DNA from: Helicobacter sp.
GTDB lineage: Bacteria > Campylobacterota > Campylobacteria > Campylobacterales > Helicobacteraceae
DNA: 56,461 bases
Assembly (NCBI RefSeq): GCF_014799995.1
Contig: NZ_JAAVGY010000058.1
Coordinates: 1 to 56,461 of the forward strand
Direction of reading: 5' to 3'
Translations under genes and position numbers: made by a program
Shown here: positions 17,604-26,924 of the stretch, piece after piece
Layout: each line of letters opens with the position of its first letter
How positions within the stretch are numbered: the first letter of the stretch is position 1
Notes under the pieces: model-generated
Seen by the model: the letters and a program-made list of their open reading frames with translations, nothing else
Databases searched by the model: none
What the model was told of the DNA's origin: nothing

Positions 17604-20123
17604 TTAGCTAATGATTTTTGGTTCGCTAAATGCAGTAACTTCAGGCAATGTGCCTGTGTATTTTTCAATATTAACCAAGCCGGTATGCGCGATATTGCCA
17701 TTGGCTAGTTTTGAAGTAGGTAAATCTAGTGTGAGGACATTGGCGTTTCCGTATTTGCACAATCCGTTCGCGTCAGGGTCATACCAACCCCCTTCACAAA
17801 GGCGCACAACACCTTGCAAAATATCATTGCTCACCACAGCCCCCGCTAAGACTTCGCCTCTTTTGTTAAAAACACGTACCACATCGCCATTTTTGATTCC
17901 TAAATTCTTCGCATCTTGGGTGTTAATCAAAATCGGCTCTCTCCCTTTAACCGCATAACTTTCACGCAAAGCGGTATGACACATTTGTGAATGCAATCTG
18001 CCTGCGGGGTGATTAGTAAGCAAATGGAATGGTGCTTCTTTGGTTGCATTTCCCAACCATTCAATTGGTTCAAACCACATAGGGTGCGCCTTACAATCCT
18101 CGTATTTATATTTTGCAATCGTGCGAGAATAAATTTCAATTTTGCCTGATTCTGTGCCTAGTGCATTCAGAATCGGGTCTTCTAAAAAGTCGCTAAATCG
18201 CACATAATCTTCACTCTCTAGCGTAGGAATAAAAGTAATCGGCTTATTTTTTGCCCAAAATTCCTCAAAGCTAGGCATTGGAGTCGCAAACTCTTCTCCA
18301 TAGGATTTTGTTTGTTGCAATGCACTTTCGTAATATTCTTTAATGAAATCTTTTGCATTCTTACCATTCTCTGTATAAGCGTTATAGACTTCCTCGCCAT
18401 ATTCCTTGCACAAATCCGCAAAAATCACATAATCATCGCGACTTTCACCCACAGGCTCTACCGCTTGTTTCATTGGCACAATTTGTAGATTGGAATAATC
18501 CCCCGCCATTGTCAAATCATCTCTTTCATACGAGCTTGTCGCAGGCATTACAATATCTGCCATTTTTGCTGTGGGCGTCCAATAGATTTCATTGACAACA
18601 ATCGTTCTTGGTTTGCGCCACGCTTGGACATTGGTATTGGTATCTTGGTGATGCACCAGAGGATTCCCTCCAACCCAATAAATAAAGTCTATCTTTGGAT
18701 AAGTGATTTTCTGTCCATTATGGTCTATCTTTTTGCCCGGATTTAGAAGTGCATCTGCGATTCTTGCGAGAGGAAAAGAATAGCTTGCGGTATTTTGCAA
18801 CCATTCCGCTCCTCCTTGTGCCGCTCCTGCTTTGGGCAATCCTACGAATTTTCCATTTTTCCAAATCCCAACAGGACCTGCGCTGATTCCACCAATCACG
18901 CCTCCCTTACAAGTTGGCACGCCACCCCCGCTATAATGATAGCTCAAGCCGAATCCTCCGCCTTTTGTGCCAATTTGCCCCAACATTCCGCACAATGTTA
19001 CTAACATCCAATGCGGCTGCTCTCCGTGGTGTGCTCTCTGCATTCCCCAACCGCTCATAATCATTGTCGGATTATCATAAAATCTTTCGGCTAGAGATTG
19101 AATCACATTTTCAGGGATTCCACAAATCGCACTCGCCCATTTCGCGTCTTTTTTAATGCCATCTTGCTTGCCCTCTAAATACTCCCTAAATTGCTCAAAC
19201 CCAATTGTATAATTTTCCAAAAATTCATAATTCACTTTATTTGTAGCGATTAAATGGCTTGCCATTCCAAGCATCATCGCGACATCAGTATTTGGTCTAG
19301 GCGCAATCCACTCTGCATTTAAGAACTTCGCAGTCTCTGTTTTGATTGGGTCAATACAAATCACTTTAATTTTGCTCTTTTGCAATTTCTCAAAATATTC
19401 CATTCCTTTTTGTTCGTTTGCCGTCCAAGAGATTCTTAATGTCGTGATTGGGTCTGCCCCCCAAATCACCACTTGCTTGGAATGTTTCAAAAGGTTTTCC
19501 CAAGAAGTTTGCTGCTCATAGACTTCTAAAGAGCCAACCACATAAGGCATAATCACTTGTGAAGCACCGGTGGAATAATCTCCACTTACACCTACAAAAC
19601 CTCCAGTTACATTTAAGAATCTGTGCAATAAGATTCTGCAATTTTGCATATTCCCGCTAGATTTCCAACCATAGCTTCCACCAAAGATTCCTTGAGTACC
19701 ACTTTTTGCTCTTGTTTTTTTAAGCTCTTTTGCAATAAGCTTGATTGCTTCCTCGTAGCTTACGCGCACGAATTCTTCCTTGCCTCTTAAATGGGGTTTG
19801 GGATTGTCTGGATTCTCTAAATAGCTTTTGCGCACATAAGGATATTTGACGCGTGATTTATAAACCATATCCGCAGTATGATACCATAGCGGATTATCTG
19901 TTTTAGTGATTTTATCGTAAGGCTCACTTTTCGTGATTTTTCCATTTTTGATTGTTAGATTCAAAACGCCCCAATGCGCAGCAGTCAGCACCTTACCATT
20001 TTGCACCAATCCGGAATCTACCATATTCTTTGGTGGTTCTTTACTAAAACTCATATTAGGAATTAATGGCAAAGCACTTAACCCCGCTCCTAGTTTCAAA
20101 AATCTTCTTCTACCTAAACTCAT
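17604..20123 (-). CDS. Periplasmic molybdopterin TMAO/DMSO reductase (TorA/BisC family)
   Basis: Encodes 839 residues. A twin-arginine signal (LGRRRFLKLGAGLSALPLIP) exports the folded enzyme. The molybdopterin oxidoreductase domain follows with no N-terminal iron-sulfur cysteines, as in TorA, DorA and BisC. SGDYSTGASQ supplies the serine ligand to molybdenum, and TNHPAGRLHSQM lies in the C-terminal dinucleotide-binding domain. The enzyme reduces TMAO or S-oxides as a terminal respiratory acceptor. Its start overlaps the cytochrome gene stop (ATGA), matching the Cj0264c-Cj0265c pair of C. jejuni, where both products are needed for TMAO/DMSO reduction. Confidence 0.93.
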   Translation of the reverse strand: MSLGRRRFLKLGAGLSALPLIPNMSFSKEPPKNMVDSGLVQNGKVLTAAHWGVLNLTIKNGKITKSEPYDKITKTDNPLWYHTADMVYKSRVKYPYVRKSYLENPDNPKPHLRGKEEFVRVSYEEAIKLIAKELKKTRAKSGTQGIFGGSYGWKSSGNMQNCRILLHRFLNVTGGFVGVSGDYSTGASQVIMPYVVGSLEVYEQQTSWENLLKHSKQVVIWGADPITTLRISWTANEQKGMEYFEKLQKSKIKVICIDPIKTETAKFLNAEWIAPRPNTDVAMMLGMASHLIATNKVNYEFLENYTIGFEQFREYLEGKQDGIKKDAKWASAICGIPENVIQSLAERFYDNPTMIMSGWGMQRAHHGEQPHWMLVTLCGMLGQIGTKGGGFGLSYHYSGGGVPTCKGGVIGGISAGPVGIWKNGKFVGLPKAGAAQGGAEWLQNTASYSFPLARIADALLNPGKKIDHNGQKITYPKIDFIYWVGGNPLVHHQDTNTNVQAWRKPRTIVVNEIYWTPTAKMADIVMPATSSYERDDLTMAGDYSNLQIVPMKQAVEPVGESRDDYVIFADLCKEYGEEVYNAYTENGKNAKDFIKEYYESALQQTKSYGEEFATPMPSFEEFWAKNKPITFIPTLESEDYVRFSDFLEDPILNALGTESGKIEIYSRTIAKYKYEDCKAHPMWFEPIEWLGNATKEAPFHLLTNHPAGRLHSQMCHTALRESYAVKGREPILINTQDAKNLGIKNGDVVRVFNKRGEVLAGAVVSNDILQGVVRLCEGGWYDPDANGLCKYGNANVLTLDLPTSKLANGNIAHTGLVNIEKYTGTLPEVTAFSEPKIIS

Positions 20124-20698
20124 TTAATGCCTCCTTTGAAATCTTTTGCATTTTTTTGTAAATATTCAATAACAAGCCAATGGTCTTTTTTGTCAATGCC
20201 TGTCCTGCTAACCATTGAGCGAAAAGTGGATTGCCATTGATTGACGCCAAACTCTTGTTCTTTGTGAAGTGCGTGACAGATTCCACAATTTTGTTCAAAA
20301 AGATTCTTTGCCTTAAGGAACATTTCTTGATTATCCTTAGCGAAATCCTTTTTTTCTGTCCAAACTTCAAGACTTACCAAATCCCATTTTCCTCCCTTGC
20401 CCGCAACCCTTTGTGTAAAATGCAAAGGAGTATCTTTAGAAAAAGCCGCAACCATAATCCTTTGAGAATCGTTAAAATAAATTGCAAAGGGGGCTTGCGG
20501 ATTGTTATAACCACTGATACGAATCTTTACCCAATCTCCCTCTTGCTTGAGAATTTGAAATGGATTCGTTGGCAACAGCCTACCTACTGCCTTTGTCCCT
20601 TTATCAAGATAGAGCGACAACACTTCCTCGCTATAAAAGTCCTCTTTGCTATGCAAAAGCGAGATAATCGCTAAACACAGCAACATTATTTTTTTCAT
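20120..20698 (-). CDS. Monohaem c-type cytochrome, reductase partner
   Basis: Encodes 192 residues with a signal peptide (MKKIMLLCLAIISLLHS) and one haem-binding motif, CGICH, near residue 138. The first 100 residues form a soluble domain without a recognised motif (AVGRLLPTNPFQILK). It corresponds to the Cj0265c-type cytochrome that passes electrons to the adjacent reductase. It is the first gene of the two-gene operon and overlaps the reductase start by 4 bases. Confidence 0.9.
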   Translation of the reverse strand: MKKIMLLCLAIISLLHSKEDFYSEEVLSLYLDKGTKAVGRLLPTNPFQILKQEGDWVKIRISGYNNPQAPFAIYFNDSQRIMVAAFSKDTPLHFTQRVAGKGGKWDLVSLEVWTEKKDFAKDNQEMFLKAKNLFEQNCGICHALHKEQEFGVNQWQSTFRSMVSRTGIDKKDHWLVIEYLQKNAKDFKGGIK

Positions 20699-20805
20699 TC
20701 CACCTCCTTTTAGATTGTAAAATCTTAAAAGTATATAACTTTCCGCTAGATAGATTCAAATATATCCCTTTTAAAAAAATTTGTAATTTTTAAGTAAAGT
20801 TCTAC

Positions 20806-20811
20806 TATAAT
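20806..20811 (+). promoter_or_regulatory. -10 box ahead of the selenium cluster
   Basis: TATAAT at 20806-20811 in an AT-rich region, about 86 bases before the yedE start. No good -35 hexamer is visible, which is common in Helicobacter and Campylobacter. Confidence 0.5.
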
Positions 20812-20829
20812 TTAACCTTTAGGCTTAAG

Positions 20830-20885
20830 GATTAAGCAAACAGCTCTTCTCTATCTACTTTCTTTAGCTGTCATTTAATCTTTTT
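20830..20885 (+). promoter_or_regulatory. Structured leader/attenuator candidate before yedE
   Basis: Two nested stems, GATTAA/TTAATC (20830-20835 with 20875-20880) and ACAGCT/AGCTGT (20840-20845 with 20866-20871), enclose a 20-base pyrimidine-rich loop and end in TCTTTTT. The ribosome-binding site TAGGAG and ATG 20897 follow at once. The arrangement resembles an intrinsic terminator placed in a 5' leader. Confidence 0.45.
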
Positions 20886-20896
20886 AGGAGTTTTTT

Positions 20897-21955
20897 ATGA
20901 AATTGGCAATTTGGCCTATTTTGGCAGGAATTGCGCTTGGAGTTCTCGCGCCTATTTTGGTGTCTTTAGGGAATCCGGGCAATATGGGTATGTGTGCGGC
21001 GTGCTTTACGCGCGACATTGCAGGGGCATTAAATCTACATCAAGCGGGCATTGTGCAATACATTCGCCCCGAAGTGATTGGATTGATTTTAGGTGCATTG
21101 CTTGCGTCTTTAATCTTTAGAGAATTTCGCCCACGCGCAGGAAGCGCGCCGATTGTGCGATTTATGCTTGGAATCTTCGCAATGATTGGCGCATTAGTCT
21201 TTTTGGGTTGTCCTTGGAGAATGTGGCTAAGACTAAGCGCAGGAGATTGGACGGCGATTGCGGGCGTGTTTGGATTAATCTTTGGAATCCTCATTGGAAT
21301 CTTTTTCCTCAAACGCGGATTCTCACTTGGACGCAATCGCCCTGCTAGCAAGATTGTAGGGCTCGTGTTTCCACTCTTTGCATTAGGATTGCTTGGGCTT
21401 CTTTTTTGGGGACTTATGGGGGAAAATACACCGATTAAATTTTCTGCCAAAGGTCCGGGCTCAATGCACGCGCCTTTAATCATTTCGCTTGTTGCTGGAT
21501 TATTTTTAGGCGTTATCTTCCAAAAAAGTCGTTTTTGTATGATTGCCGCCGTGCGTGATACGATTTTAACAAAAGATACACATATTTTACAAGGTGTAAT
21601 TGCTTTAGTCGTTGCTGGGTTTATTACGAATCTTGCATTAGGATTCTTTAATCCCGGATTTAGCGGACAACCCATTGCGCATAACGACACACTTTGGAAT
21701 TTCTTGGGTATGGCATTAGCTGGAATCGCATTTACATTAGCGGGAGGTTGTCCGGGACGACAAATTATCCTTAGTGGCGAAGGAGACGGGGATGCGGCAG
21801 TGTTTGTGCTTGGGCTTCTTGTAGGTGCGGCATTTGCACATAACTTCGGACTTGCTAGCTCGCCTGCTGGAATCGGAGCAAACGCACCTATGGCAGTCTT
21901 AGCGGGCTTTGTTTTCTGCTTGCTTGTCGCAGTCTTTGCGAGAGAAAAACGATAA
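20897..21955 (+). CDS. yedE: YedE-family selenium/sulfur transporter (FdhT-like)
   Basis: Encodes 352 residues with about ten membrane helices and two internal YeeE/YedE repeats. Each repeat has conserved cysteines: GMCAACFTRD and FLGCPWRMW in the first half, KSRFCMIAAVRD and LAGGCPGRQ in the second. The family imports sulfur or selenium species. The C. jejuni homolog FdhT, paired with FdhU, is needed for selenium-dependent formate dehydrogenase. The next gene starts 10 bases downstream, so they form an operon with the cysteine desulfurase-like and DUF3343-like genes. Confidence 0.9.
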   Translation: MKLAIWPILAGIALGVLAPILVSLGNPGNMGMCAACFTRDIAGALNLHQAGIVQYIRPEVIGLILGALLASLIFREFRPRAGSAPIVRFMLGIFAMIGALVFLGCPWRMWLRLSAGDWTAIAGVFGLIFGILIGIFFLKRGFSLGRNRPASKIVGLVFPLFALGLLGLLFWGLMGENTPIKFSAKGPGSMHAPLIISLVAGLFLGVIFQKSRFCMIAAVRDTILTKDTHILQGVIALVVAGFITNLALGFFNPGFSGQPIAHNDTLWNFLGMALAGIAFTLAGGCPGRQIILSGEGDGDAAVFVLGLLVGAAFAHNFGLASSPAGIGANAPMAVLAGFVFCLLVAVFAREKR

Positions 21956-21965
21956 GGAGTATTGA

Positions 21966-22178
21966 ATGGTAGAACTTGATGTGCGTGGGCTTAGCTGCCC
22001 CGAACCTGTGCTAAACTTAAAGCCTCTTTTGGATAGAGGAGAAAGCGAAATCAAAGTGCTTTGTAGCTGTGGTGCGAGTAGCGATAACATTCGCCGCCTC
22101 GCCAAAAATAGTGGATATAATGTGCTAAGCGAAACACAGAATGATGAGGACTTGGAATTTATCTTAAAAAAATCCTAA
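21966..22178 (+). CDS. yedF: TusA/SirA-family protein YedF (FdhU-like)
   Basis: Encodes 70 residues of the TusA fold. The active cysteine is in VRGLSCPEPVLNLK, followed by IKVLCSCGASSDNIRRLAKNSG. TusA-like proteins carry sulfur or selenium as a persulfide/perselenide. A YedF next to YedE is typical of selenium-utilising bacteria, and the equivalent C. jejuni FdhU acts with FdhT. ATG 21966 follows AAGGAG. Confidence 0.92.
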   Translation: MVELDVRGLSCPEPVLNLKPLLDRGESEIKVLCSCGASSDNIRRLAKNSGYNVLSETQNDEDLEFILKKS

Positions 22179-22193
22179 ATCCTTCTAAATACA

Positions 22194-22243
22194 GAATCTT
22201 GCTATTTTTATTATTGTGAAACTCGCAATAATAGGCAAGATTC
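22194..22243 (+). repeat. Inverted repeat in the selenium operon
   Basis: GAATCTTGC (22194-22202) pairs with GCAAGATTC (22235-22243), with inner TTATTATTG/CAATAATA pairing after a bulge. It lies between yedF and the cysteine desulfurase-like gene, where it could limit read-through or stabilise the upstream message. Confidence 0.5.
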
Positions 22244-22295
22244 AAGATTCGTGTCATCTTTGCTTATTTTAATCCAATCCACAAGGAATCCCAAA

Positions 22296-23480
22296 ATGCA
22301 ATCACTAGCCCAAAACCTTAAAAATCACATTTATTTGGATAATGCCGCAACCACTTTTCCTAAAGCCCCCGGAGTCAAAGAAGCAGTGAGTGAGTTTTTG
22401 GAAAATATTGGTGCGAGTGCGGGGAGAAGCGGGCACTCTCTCTCCATAGAATCCGGTAGAATCCTCTATCAGACGCGCAAGGCTCTCGCTGATTTGGTGG
22501 GCTTAAAAGATTGCAAACGCGTCCTTTTCACACTCAATGCCACAATGGCGATTAATATGCTTTTGCAAGGATTTTTAAAAGAAAAAGACATCGTGGTTGT
22601 TACACAAATGGAACATAATGCGATTAAACGCCCACTCAATGCGTTAAAGGAGCGTTTGGGGCTAGAGATAAGAGAGATTCCTTGCAATCCTACGCACACG
22701 CTTGACTTGGCAGCTGCCAAAGAAATGCTTAAAGGCGCGAAGCTTTTGGTGTGTGCGCATATCAATAATGTTAGCGGCGCAATGATTCCGCTAGAGGATT
22801 TAAGCACACTTGCGAGGGCGCACCAAGTCGCTTTCTTACTAGATGGTGCGCAAAGTGTCGGCTGCGTAGAAATGGAATCTGTAATGCAACAAGTGGATTT
22901 TCTCGCCTTAAGTGCGCACAAAGGCTTGCTCTCACCAATGGGAGTGGGGGCATTGGTGGTTGCAGATTACTTTGATATTCAAAGAATTACACCTCTTGTT
23001 TTTGGTGGCACAGGAAGCTTGAGTGAGGCGGAGATTCAGCCTGAATTTCTGCCCGATAGGTTTGAGAGTGGCACACCCAATATGCACGGAATCGCAGGCT
23101 TAAAGGCAGGTTTAGAATGGATTAAGACACAAGGAGTTGCGAGGATTTGTGCGCACGAATTATCCTTGCGCCAACAACTGCTAGAGGGGCTAAGCGGAAT
23201 CCCAAACCTCAAGATTTATCACACGCAAGGACGCAGTGGCGGGACATTGTCTATTGATGTGTGCAACCAAACGCTTTCAAGTGTGGGGGAGATTTTGGAT
23301 AGAGAATTTGGAATCTGCGTGCGCGTAGGTTTGCACTGCTCACCCTCAAGCCACAGAAGTCTTGGGAGTTTTGAGAGAGGAGGCACGATTCGCTTAAGTC
23401 CGGGCGTGTTTAATACGAGTGCAGAAATAGAATTTGTTATTGAAGCACTCCGAAAAATCGCAACAAGAGATTCCAAATGA
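22296..23480 (+). CDS. Class V aminotransferase-fold cysteine desulfurase/selenocysteine lyase-like
   Basis: Encodes 394 residues from ATG 22296, which has AAGGAA upstream; an earlier in-frame start at 22251 would add 15 residues unlike the family. The fold-type I PLP enzyme starts IYLDNAATTFPK. The PLP lysine is in LSAHKGLLSPMGVGAL, and the substrate-attacking cysteine is in RVGLHCSPSSH. It lies between YedF and a DUF3343-like gene, an arrangement linked to selenium metabolism. A role in releasing Se or S for transfer to YedF is inferred. The stop overlaps the next start (ATGA). Confidence 0.88.
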   Translation: MQSLAQNLKNHIYLDNAATTFPKAPGVKEAVSEFLENIGASAGRSGHSLSIESGRILYQTRKALADLVGLKDCKRVLFTLNATMAINMLLQGFLKEKDIVVVTQMEHNAIKRPLNALKERLGLEIREIPCNPTHTLDLAAAKEMLKGAKLLVCAHINNVSGAMIPLEDLSTLARAHQVAFLLDGAQSVGCVEMESVMQQVDFLALSAHKGLLSPMGVGALVVADYFDIQRITPLVFGGTGSLSEAEIQPEFLPDRFESGTPNMHGIAGLKAGLEWIKTQGVARICAHELSLRQQLLEGLSGIPNLKIYHTQGRSGGTLSIDVCNQTLSSVGEILDREFGICVRVGLHCSPSSHRSLGSFERGGTIRLSPGVFNTSAEIEFVIEALRKIATRDSK

Positions 23481-23701
23481 TTAAGGGCTATATCCTCGTA
23501 TTCACGACTTCTAGCGCATTTGAGAGTGAGGCAATCTTGAAAGATTTGCAAATGAATGTCAAACTCGTGCCAACGCCACGCGAATTTTCAAGCGATTGTG
23601 GAATCGCGGTGTATTTTGAGGTAGAAAATGAAGCAAAATTTGATAAAATTTCCAACGCACTTGGAGAGCAAAAGATTGAGTATGAAATCAAAAGAATCTA
23701 A
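23477..23701 (+). CDS. DUF3343-like small protein
   Basis: Encodes 74 residues: YILVFTTSSAFESEAILKD, KLVPTPREFSSDCGIAVYFE, and a basic end. The pattern fits the DUF3343 family of putative selenium/sulfur-associated proteins, in which the cysteine after a proline-rich loop is conserved (here SSDCGIA). No reaction is established. It overlaps the cysteine desulfurase-like gene by 4 bases and ends the operon. Confidence 0.8.
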   Translation: MIKGYILVFTTSSAFESEAILKDLQMNVKLVPTPREFSSDCGIAVYFEVENEAKFDKISNALGEQKIEYEIKRI

Positions 23702-23806
23702 ATGCGTCCTTGCGCAATTTCGCTTGTAAAATCAAAGATTCTATTATAAATTTTCGTATGCAAGAGGATAGATTCAAAAGCAAGATTCTTTCATCTAGCT
23801 TGCCCT

Positions 23807-23824
23807 GCAAGTTTAAAAACTTGC
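23807..23824. terminator. Hairpin between convergent genes
   Basis: GCAAGTTT and AAACTTGC form a perfect 8-base stem with a 2-base spacer, between the selenium operon and glmS. No clear T-run follows on either strand, so its terminator role is uncertain. Confidence 0.4.
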
Positions 23825-23857
23825 TCGCAATGATTTAGGAAAAATAAAAATTTTGCT

Positions 23858-25660
23858 TTACTCCACCGTTACGCTTTTTGCTAAGTTTCTTGGCATATCC
23901 ACATCATTGCCCAATCGCACTGCAACTTCTAATGCAAAAATTTGTAAGACTACCATCATCGCAAAAAATTCCACCATATAATGCGAATATTGTGGAATCT
24001 TTATCCAATCATCGCAGCCCTCATAATATTCAGCACTTAAAGAGCAAATCATCGCATCGCGCGCACTCAATTCCTCCACATTACTTTTGATTTTGTCATA
24101 CAAAAGATTCTGTGGCATAAGGGCGACACAAAACAATCCCAAATCCGCCAACGCAATAGGTCCGTGCTTCATCTCGCCACTGGGATACCCCTCTGCGTGC
24201 AAATAGCTAATCTCTTTGAGCTTCAGCGCACCCTCAAGGGCTAGAGGATAGAAAATATCCCGCCCGATGAAAAAGAATCCGTGTCCGTGCAAATATCGTT
24301 TAGATAATCGCCTGATATGCTCGTGTGTCTTTTTATCTACCTTGGTTGCACGCACTGCCTCTAGCATTGTTTGCGTTTCTTGCTTGATACTTTCTTTATT
24401 TAGGATTCCAAATTTTTGCGCGATGAAATTTGCAAGAATCCAAAGCACCATTACTTGCGTGGCAAAGGCTTTGGTACTTGCGACACCCTTTTCAATTCCC
24501 GCACGCGTGAGCAAATTAAAATCACTCTCACGCACAATAGAGCTATTATCCACATTACAGATTCCAAGCGTCTTTAATCCGCTCTTTTTTGCTAGCTTCA
24601 AAGCCTCCAAGGTATCCGCTGTCTCGCCACTTTGGGAGATTACAATGAAAAGTTCTTTGGAATGCAAAATAGGCTTTCTATAACGAAATTCGCTTGCAAT
24701 TTCTACCTTTGTCTTGAGTTTTGCTATCCGCTCTAGCAAATAACTTCCCGCAATCGCTGCGTGGTAACTCGTGCCACAAGCGCAAAGCGTGAGAGATTCC
24801 ACACTGCTTAAATCCAATCCGTTCAATTCCTCTAGGCTAAAGGAATCCTCATTCACGCGCCCCATCATCGTTTCTAGCAAGACTTTATGTTGTTCGTAAA
24901 TTTCCTTTTCCATAAAAAATGTAAAGCCGTCTTTCTGTGCAGAGAGTTTGTCTCCACTTAATGGCTTTGGATTAGGTAATGTGTGGAATCCTCCTACCTC
25001 TATCGCCCCCATTGCACCATCTTCTAAATAACACACTTCCTTTGCAAGCCCGATAAGCGGAGCGTCAGAGGAAGCAAAATAAATCGCCTCCTTGCCCAAC
25101 GCGTCCTCTCCTCTACCAATAATCAAAGGGGAGCCATTTTTCGCATAATAAATCGTGTGGGGAGACTTTTGTGTAATAAGTAGAATCGCATACGCACCTT
25201 TGAGTTGAGAAATCGTGCGCTTAAATGCCGCCAATGTGTCTTGAGTATCCTCTAAATGCGATTCAAACAAATGCACAATCACTTCTGTATCGGTTTGAGA
25301 AATGAATGTGCGCCCTTGTTTTTGCAAAGCCTCTCTAATGCTTTGGTAATTCTCAATGATTCCATTATGCACGACATTGCTAAACTTTCCAAAATGTGGG
25401 TGCGCATTCACTTCCGTTGGTTTCCCGTGTGTCGCCCAACGCGTATGCCCTATGCCCACACCAAATCCACTAGAATGGAATCCCTCGCATTTACGTTCTA
25501 AATTGACTAATTTTCCCACTGCTTTAAATGTGCTTAACTCGTTATGGCTTAACACCGAAATGCCGGCAGAATCATAACCGCGATATTCTAACTCCTTTAA
25601 GCCATTCAATAAAATAGATTTTTTCTCATCATTGCCAATATAACCGATAATTCCACACAT
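23858..25660 (-). CDS. glmS: Glutamine-fructose-6-phosphate aminotransferase GlmS
   Basis: Encodes 600 residues. Cys2 of MCGIIGYIG is the glutaminase nucleophile of the N-terminal class II amidotransferase domain (to about 220). Two SIS domains follow, with CGTSYHAAIAG and VISQSGETADTLEAL in the isomerase active site. The C-terminus (DMPRNLAKSVTVE) is the conserved family ending. It makes glucosamine-6-phosphate for peptidoglycan, lipid A and the amino-sugar glycans built elsewhere in this window. No ribozyme-like leader is apparent. Confidence 0.98.
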   Translation of the reverse strand: MCGIIGYIGNDEKKSILLNGLKELEYRGYDSAGISVLSHNELSTFKAVGKLVNLERKCEGFHSSGFGVGIGHTRWATHGKPTEVNAHPHFGKFSNVVHNGIIENYQSIREALQKQGRTFISQTDTEVIVHLFESHLEDTQDTLAAFKRTISQLKGAYAILLITQKSPHTIYYAKNGSPLIIGRGEDALGKEAIYFASSDAPLIGLAKEVCYLEDGAMGAIEVGGFHTLPNPKPLSGDKLSAQKDGFTFFMEKEIYEQHKVLLETMMGRVNEDSFSLEELNGLDLSSVESLTLCACGTSYHAAIAGSYLLERIAKLKTKVEIASEFRYRKPILHSKELFIVISQSGETADTLEALKLAKKSGLKTLGICNVDNSSIVRESDFNLLTRAGIEKGVASTKAFATQVMVLWILANFIAQKFGILNKESIKQETQTMLEAVRATKVDKKTHEHIRRLSKRYLHGHGFFFIGRDIFYPLALEGALKLKEISYLHAEGYPSGEMKHGPIALADLGLFCVALMPQNLLYDKIKSNVEELSARDAMICSLSAEYYEGCDDWIKIPQYSHYMVEFFAMMVVLQIFALEVAVRLGNDVDMPRNLAKSVTVE

Positions 25661-25805
25661 TGATTTGCTCCTATAAATAATTTTTATTGTGGCATAAAAT
25701 ATGTAAAGAAATAGTAAATAAACTGAATTTATATTAACTTTGTGATAAAATGATTATAAATTATCAATTTGTCATCAACAAAGCAATCCATACAAGGAGA
25801 TAGAA

Positions 25806-26816
25806 ATGGAAACTTATTTTTTCACAGGTGCGGCAGGTTATATCGGCTCACATACGGCTTATTATTTCTTGAAAAACAGTCAATGCAAAATCGTAATTTT
25901 TGATAATTTATGCAGTGGATTTAAGAAAAATGTAGAATTTCTTATCCATACTTTTCCTAACAGAGTAGAATTTGTGCAAGGCGACTTGGACGATTCTATC
26001 GCCTTAGAAAACGCACTTAGTCGCTACAATTATCACGCAATTATTCACTTTGCCGCAAGTTTAATTGTGCAAGAATCTGTGCAAAATCCTTTAAAATATT
26101 TTCAAAACAATGTTGCAAATACTACGAATCTCTTACAGATTGCACAAAAGCTTAACATTAATCAATTTCTTTTTAGCTCCACAGCTGCGGTCTATGGCGA
26201 GCCAAAGGAACACACTCCGATTCAAGAATCCGCTACACCTAGTCCAATCAACCCTTATGGAGAATCCAAACTAATGATTGAGAAAATTTTGCATTCCTTA
26301 GAAGTGGCGAATCCAAACTTCAAAAGCGTGATTCTACGATATTTTAATGTCGCAGGTGCATTAATGGACAAACAAGGTTCTTTAGGGCAGAGGACAAAAA
26401 ACGCTACACATTTAATCAAAGTTGCCTGCGAATGCGCGACAAACAAGCGGGCAAAAATGCAAATTTTTGGGTGTGATTATGAAACTCACGATGGCACTTG
26501 CATTCGGGATTATATCCATATTGACGATTTAGCGAGTGCGCATTTCTGGGCTTTAAAGGCTCTTTTAGAATCGCAAACTTCAGAAATTTACAATGTAGGC
26601 TATGGCAAGGGATTTAGCGTCAAAGAAGTCATTGAGTGCGTTAAAAAAGTCAGTGGAAAGGATTTTGTCGTAGAATCTGCAAGTAGGCGCGAGGGAGACC
26701 CTAGCATACTCGTGAGCGATAATCATAAGATTTTAGCAAAAACACAATGGCAACCTCAATTTAATCAGCTTGAAACCATTTGCAAAAGCGCGTATTTTTG
26801 GGAAGAGAAGTTGTAG
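25806..26816 (+). CDS. galE: UDP-glucose 4-epimerase GalE
   Basis: Encodes 336 residues of an extended short-chain dehydrogenase: NAD-binding GAAGYIGSHT, catalytic YGESK (in NPYGESKLMIEKIL) with SSTAAVYGEP, and DYIHIDDLASAH near the C-terminus. It interconverts UDP-glucose and UDP-galactose, and perhaps the GlcNAc pair, feeding LOS and other surface glycans. AAGGAGATAG precedes ATG 25806. The gene stands alone, diverging from glmS. Confidence 0.93.
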   Translation: METYFFTGAAGYIGSHTAYYFLKNSQCKIVIFDNLCSGFKKNVEFLIHTFPNRVEFVQGDLDDSIALENALSRYNYHAIIHFAASLIVQESVQNPLKYFQNNVANTTNLLQIAQKLNINQFLFSSTAAVYGEPKEHTPIQESATPSPINPYGESKLMIEKILHSLEVANPNFKSVILRYFNVAGALMDKQGSLGQRTKNATHLIKVACECATNKRAKMQIFGCDYETHDGTCIRDYIHIDDLASAHFWALKALLESQTSEIYNVGYGKGFSVKEVIECVKKVSGKDFVVESASRREGDPSILVSDNHKILAKTQWQPQFNQLETICKSAYFWEEKL

Positions 26817-26896
26817 TATTGCTCCTCTCTTTTTAAGTTTGATAACTAAGGTGGTCTTTAAAGATTAATTAGAAATTTGTGTAGCTAAAATAAAGC

Positions 26897-26924
26897 AAAA
26901 AGAAGCGGCATTAACCGTTTCTTT
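26897..26924 (-). terminator. Intrinsic terminator at the end of fusA
   Basis: On the minus strand, AAGAAACGG pairs with CCGCTTCTT around the fusA stop codon and is followed by TTTTT. It closes the long ribosomal/RNA polymerase gene block. Confidence 0.75.

Noticed and set aside
24960..25800. glmS ribozyme or riboswitch ahead of glmS
   Set aside because: The region upstream of the glmS start is short and AT-rich with no catalytic core-like structure.
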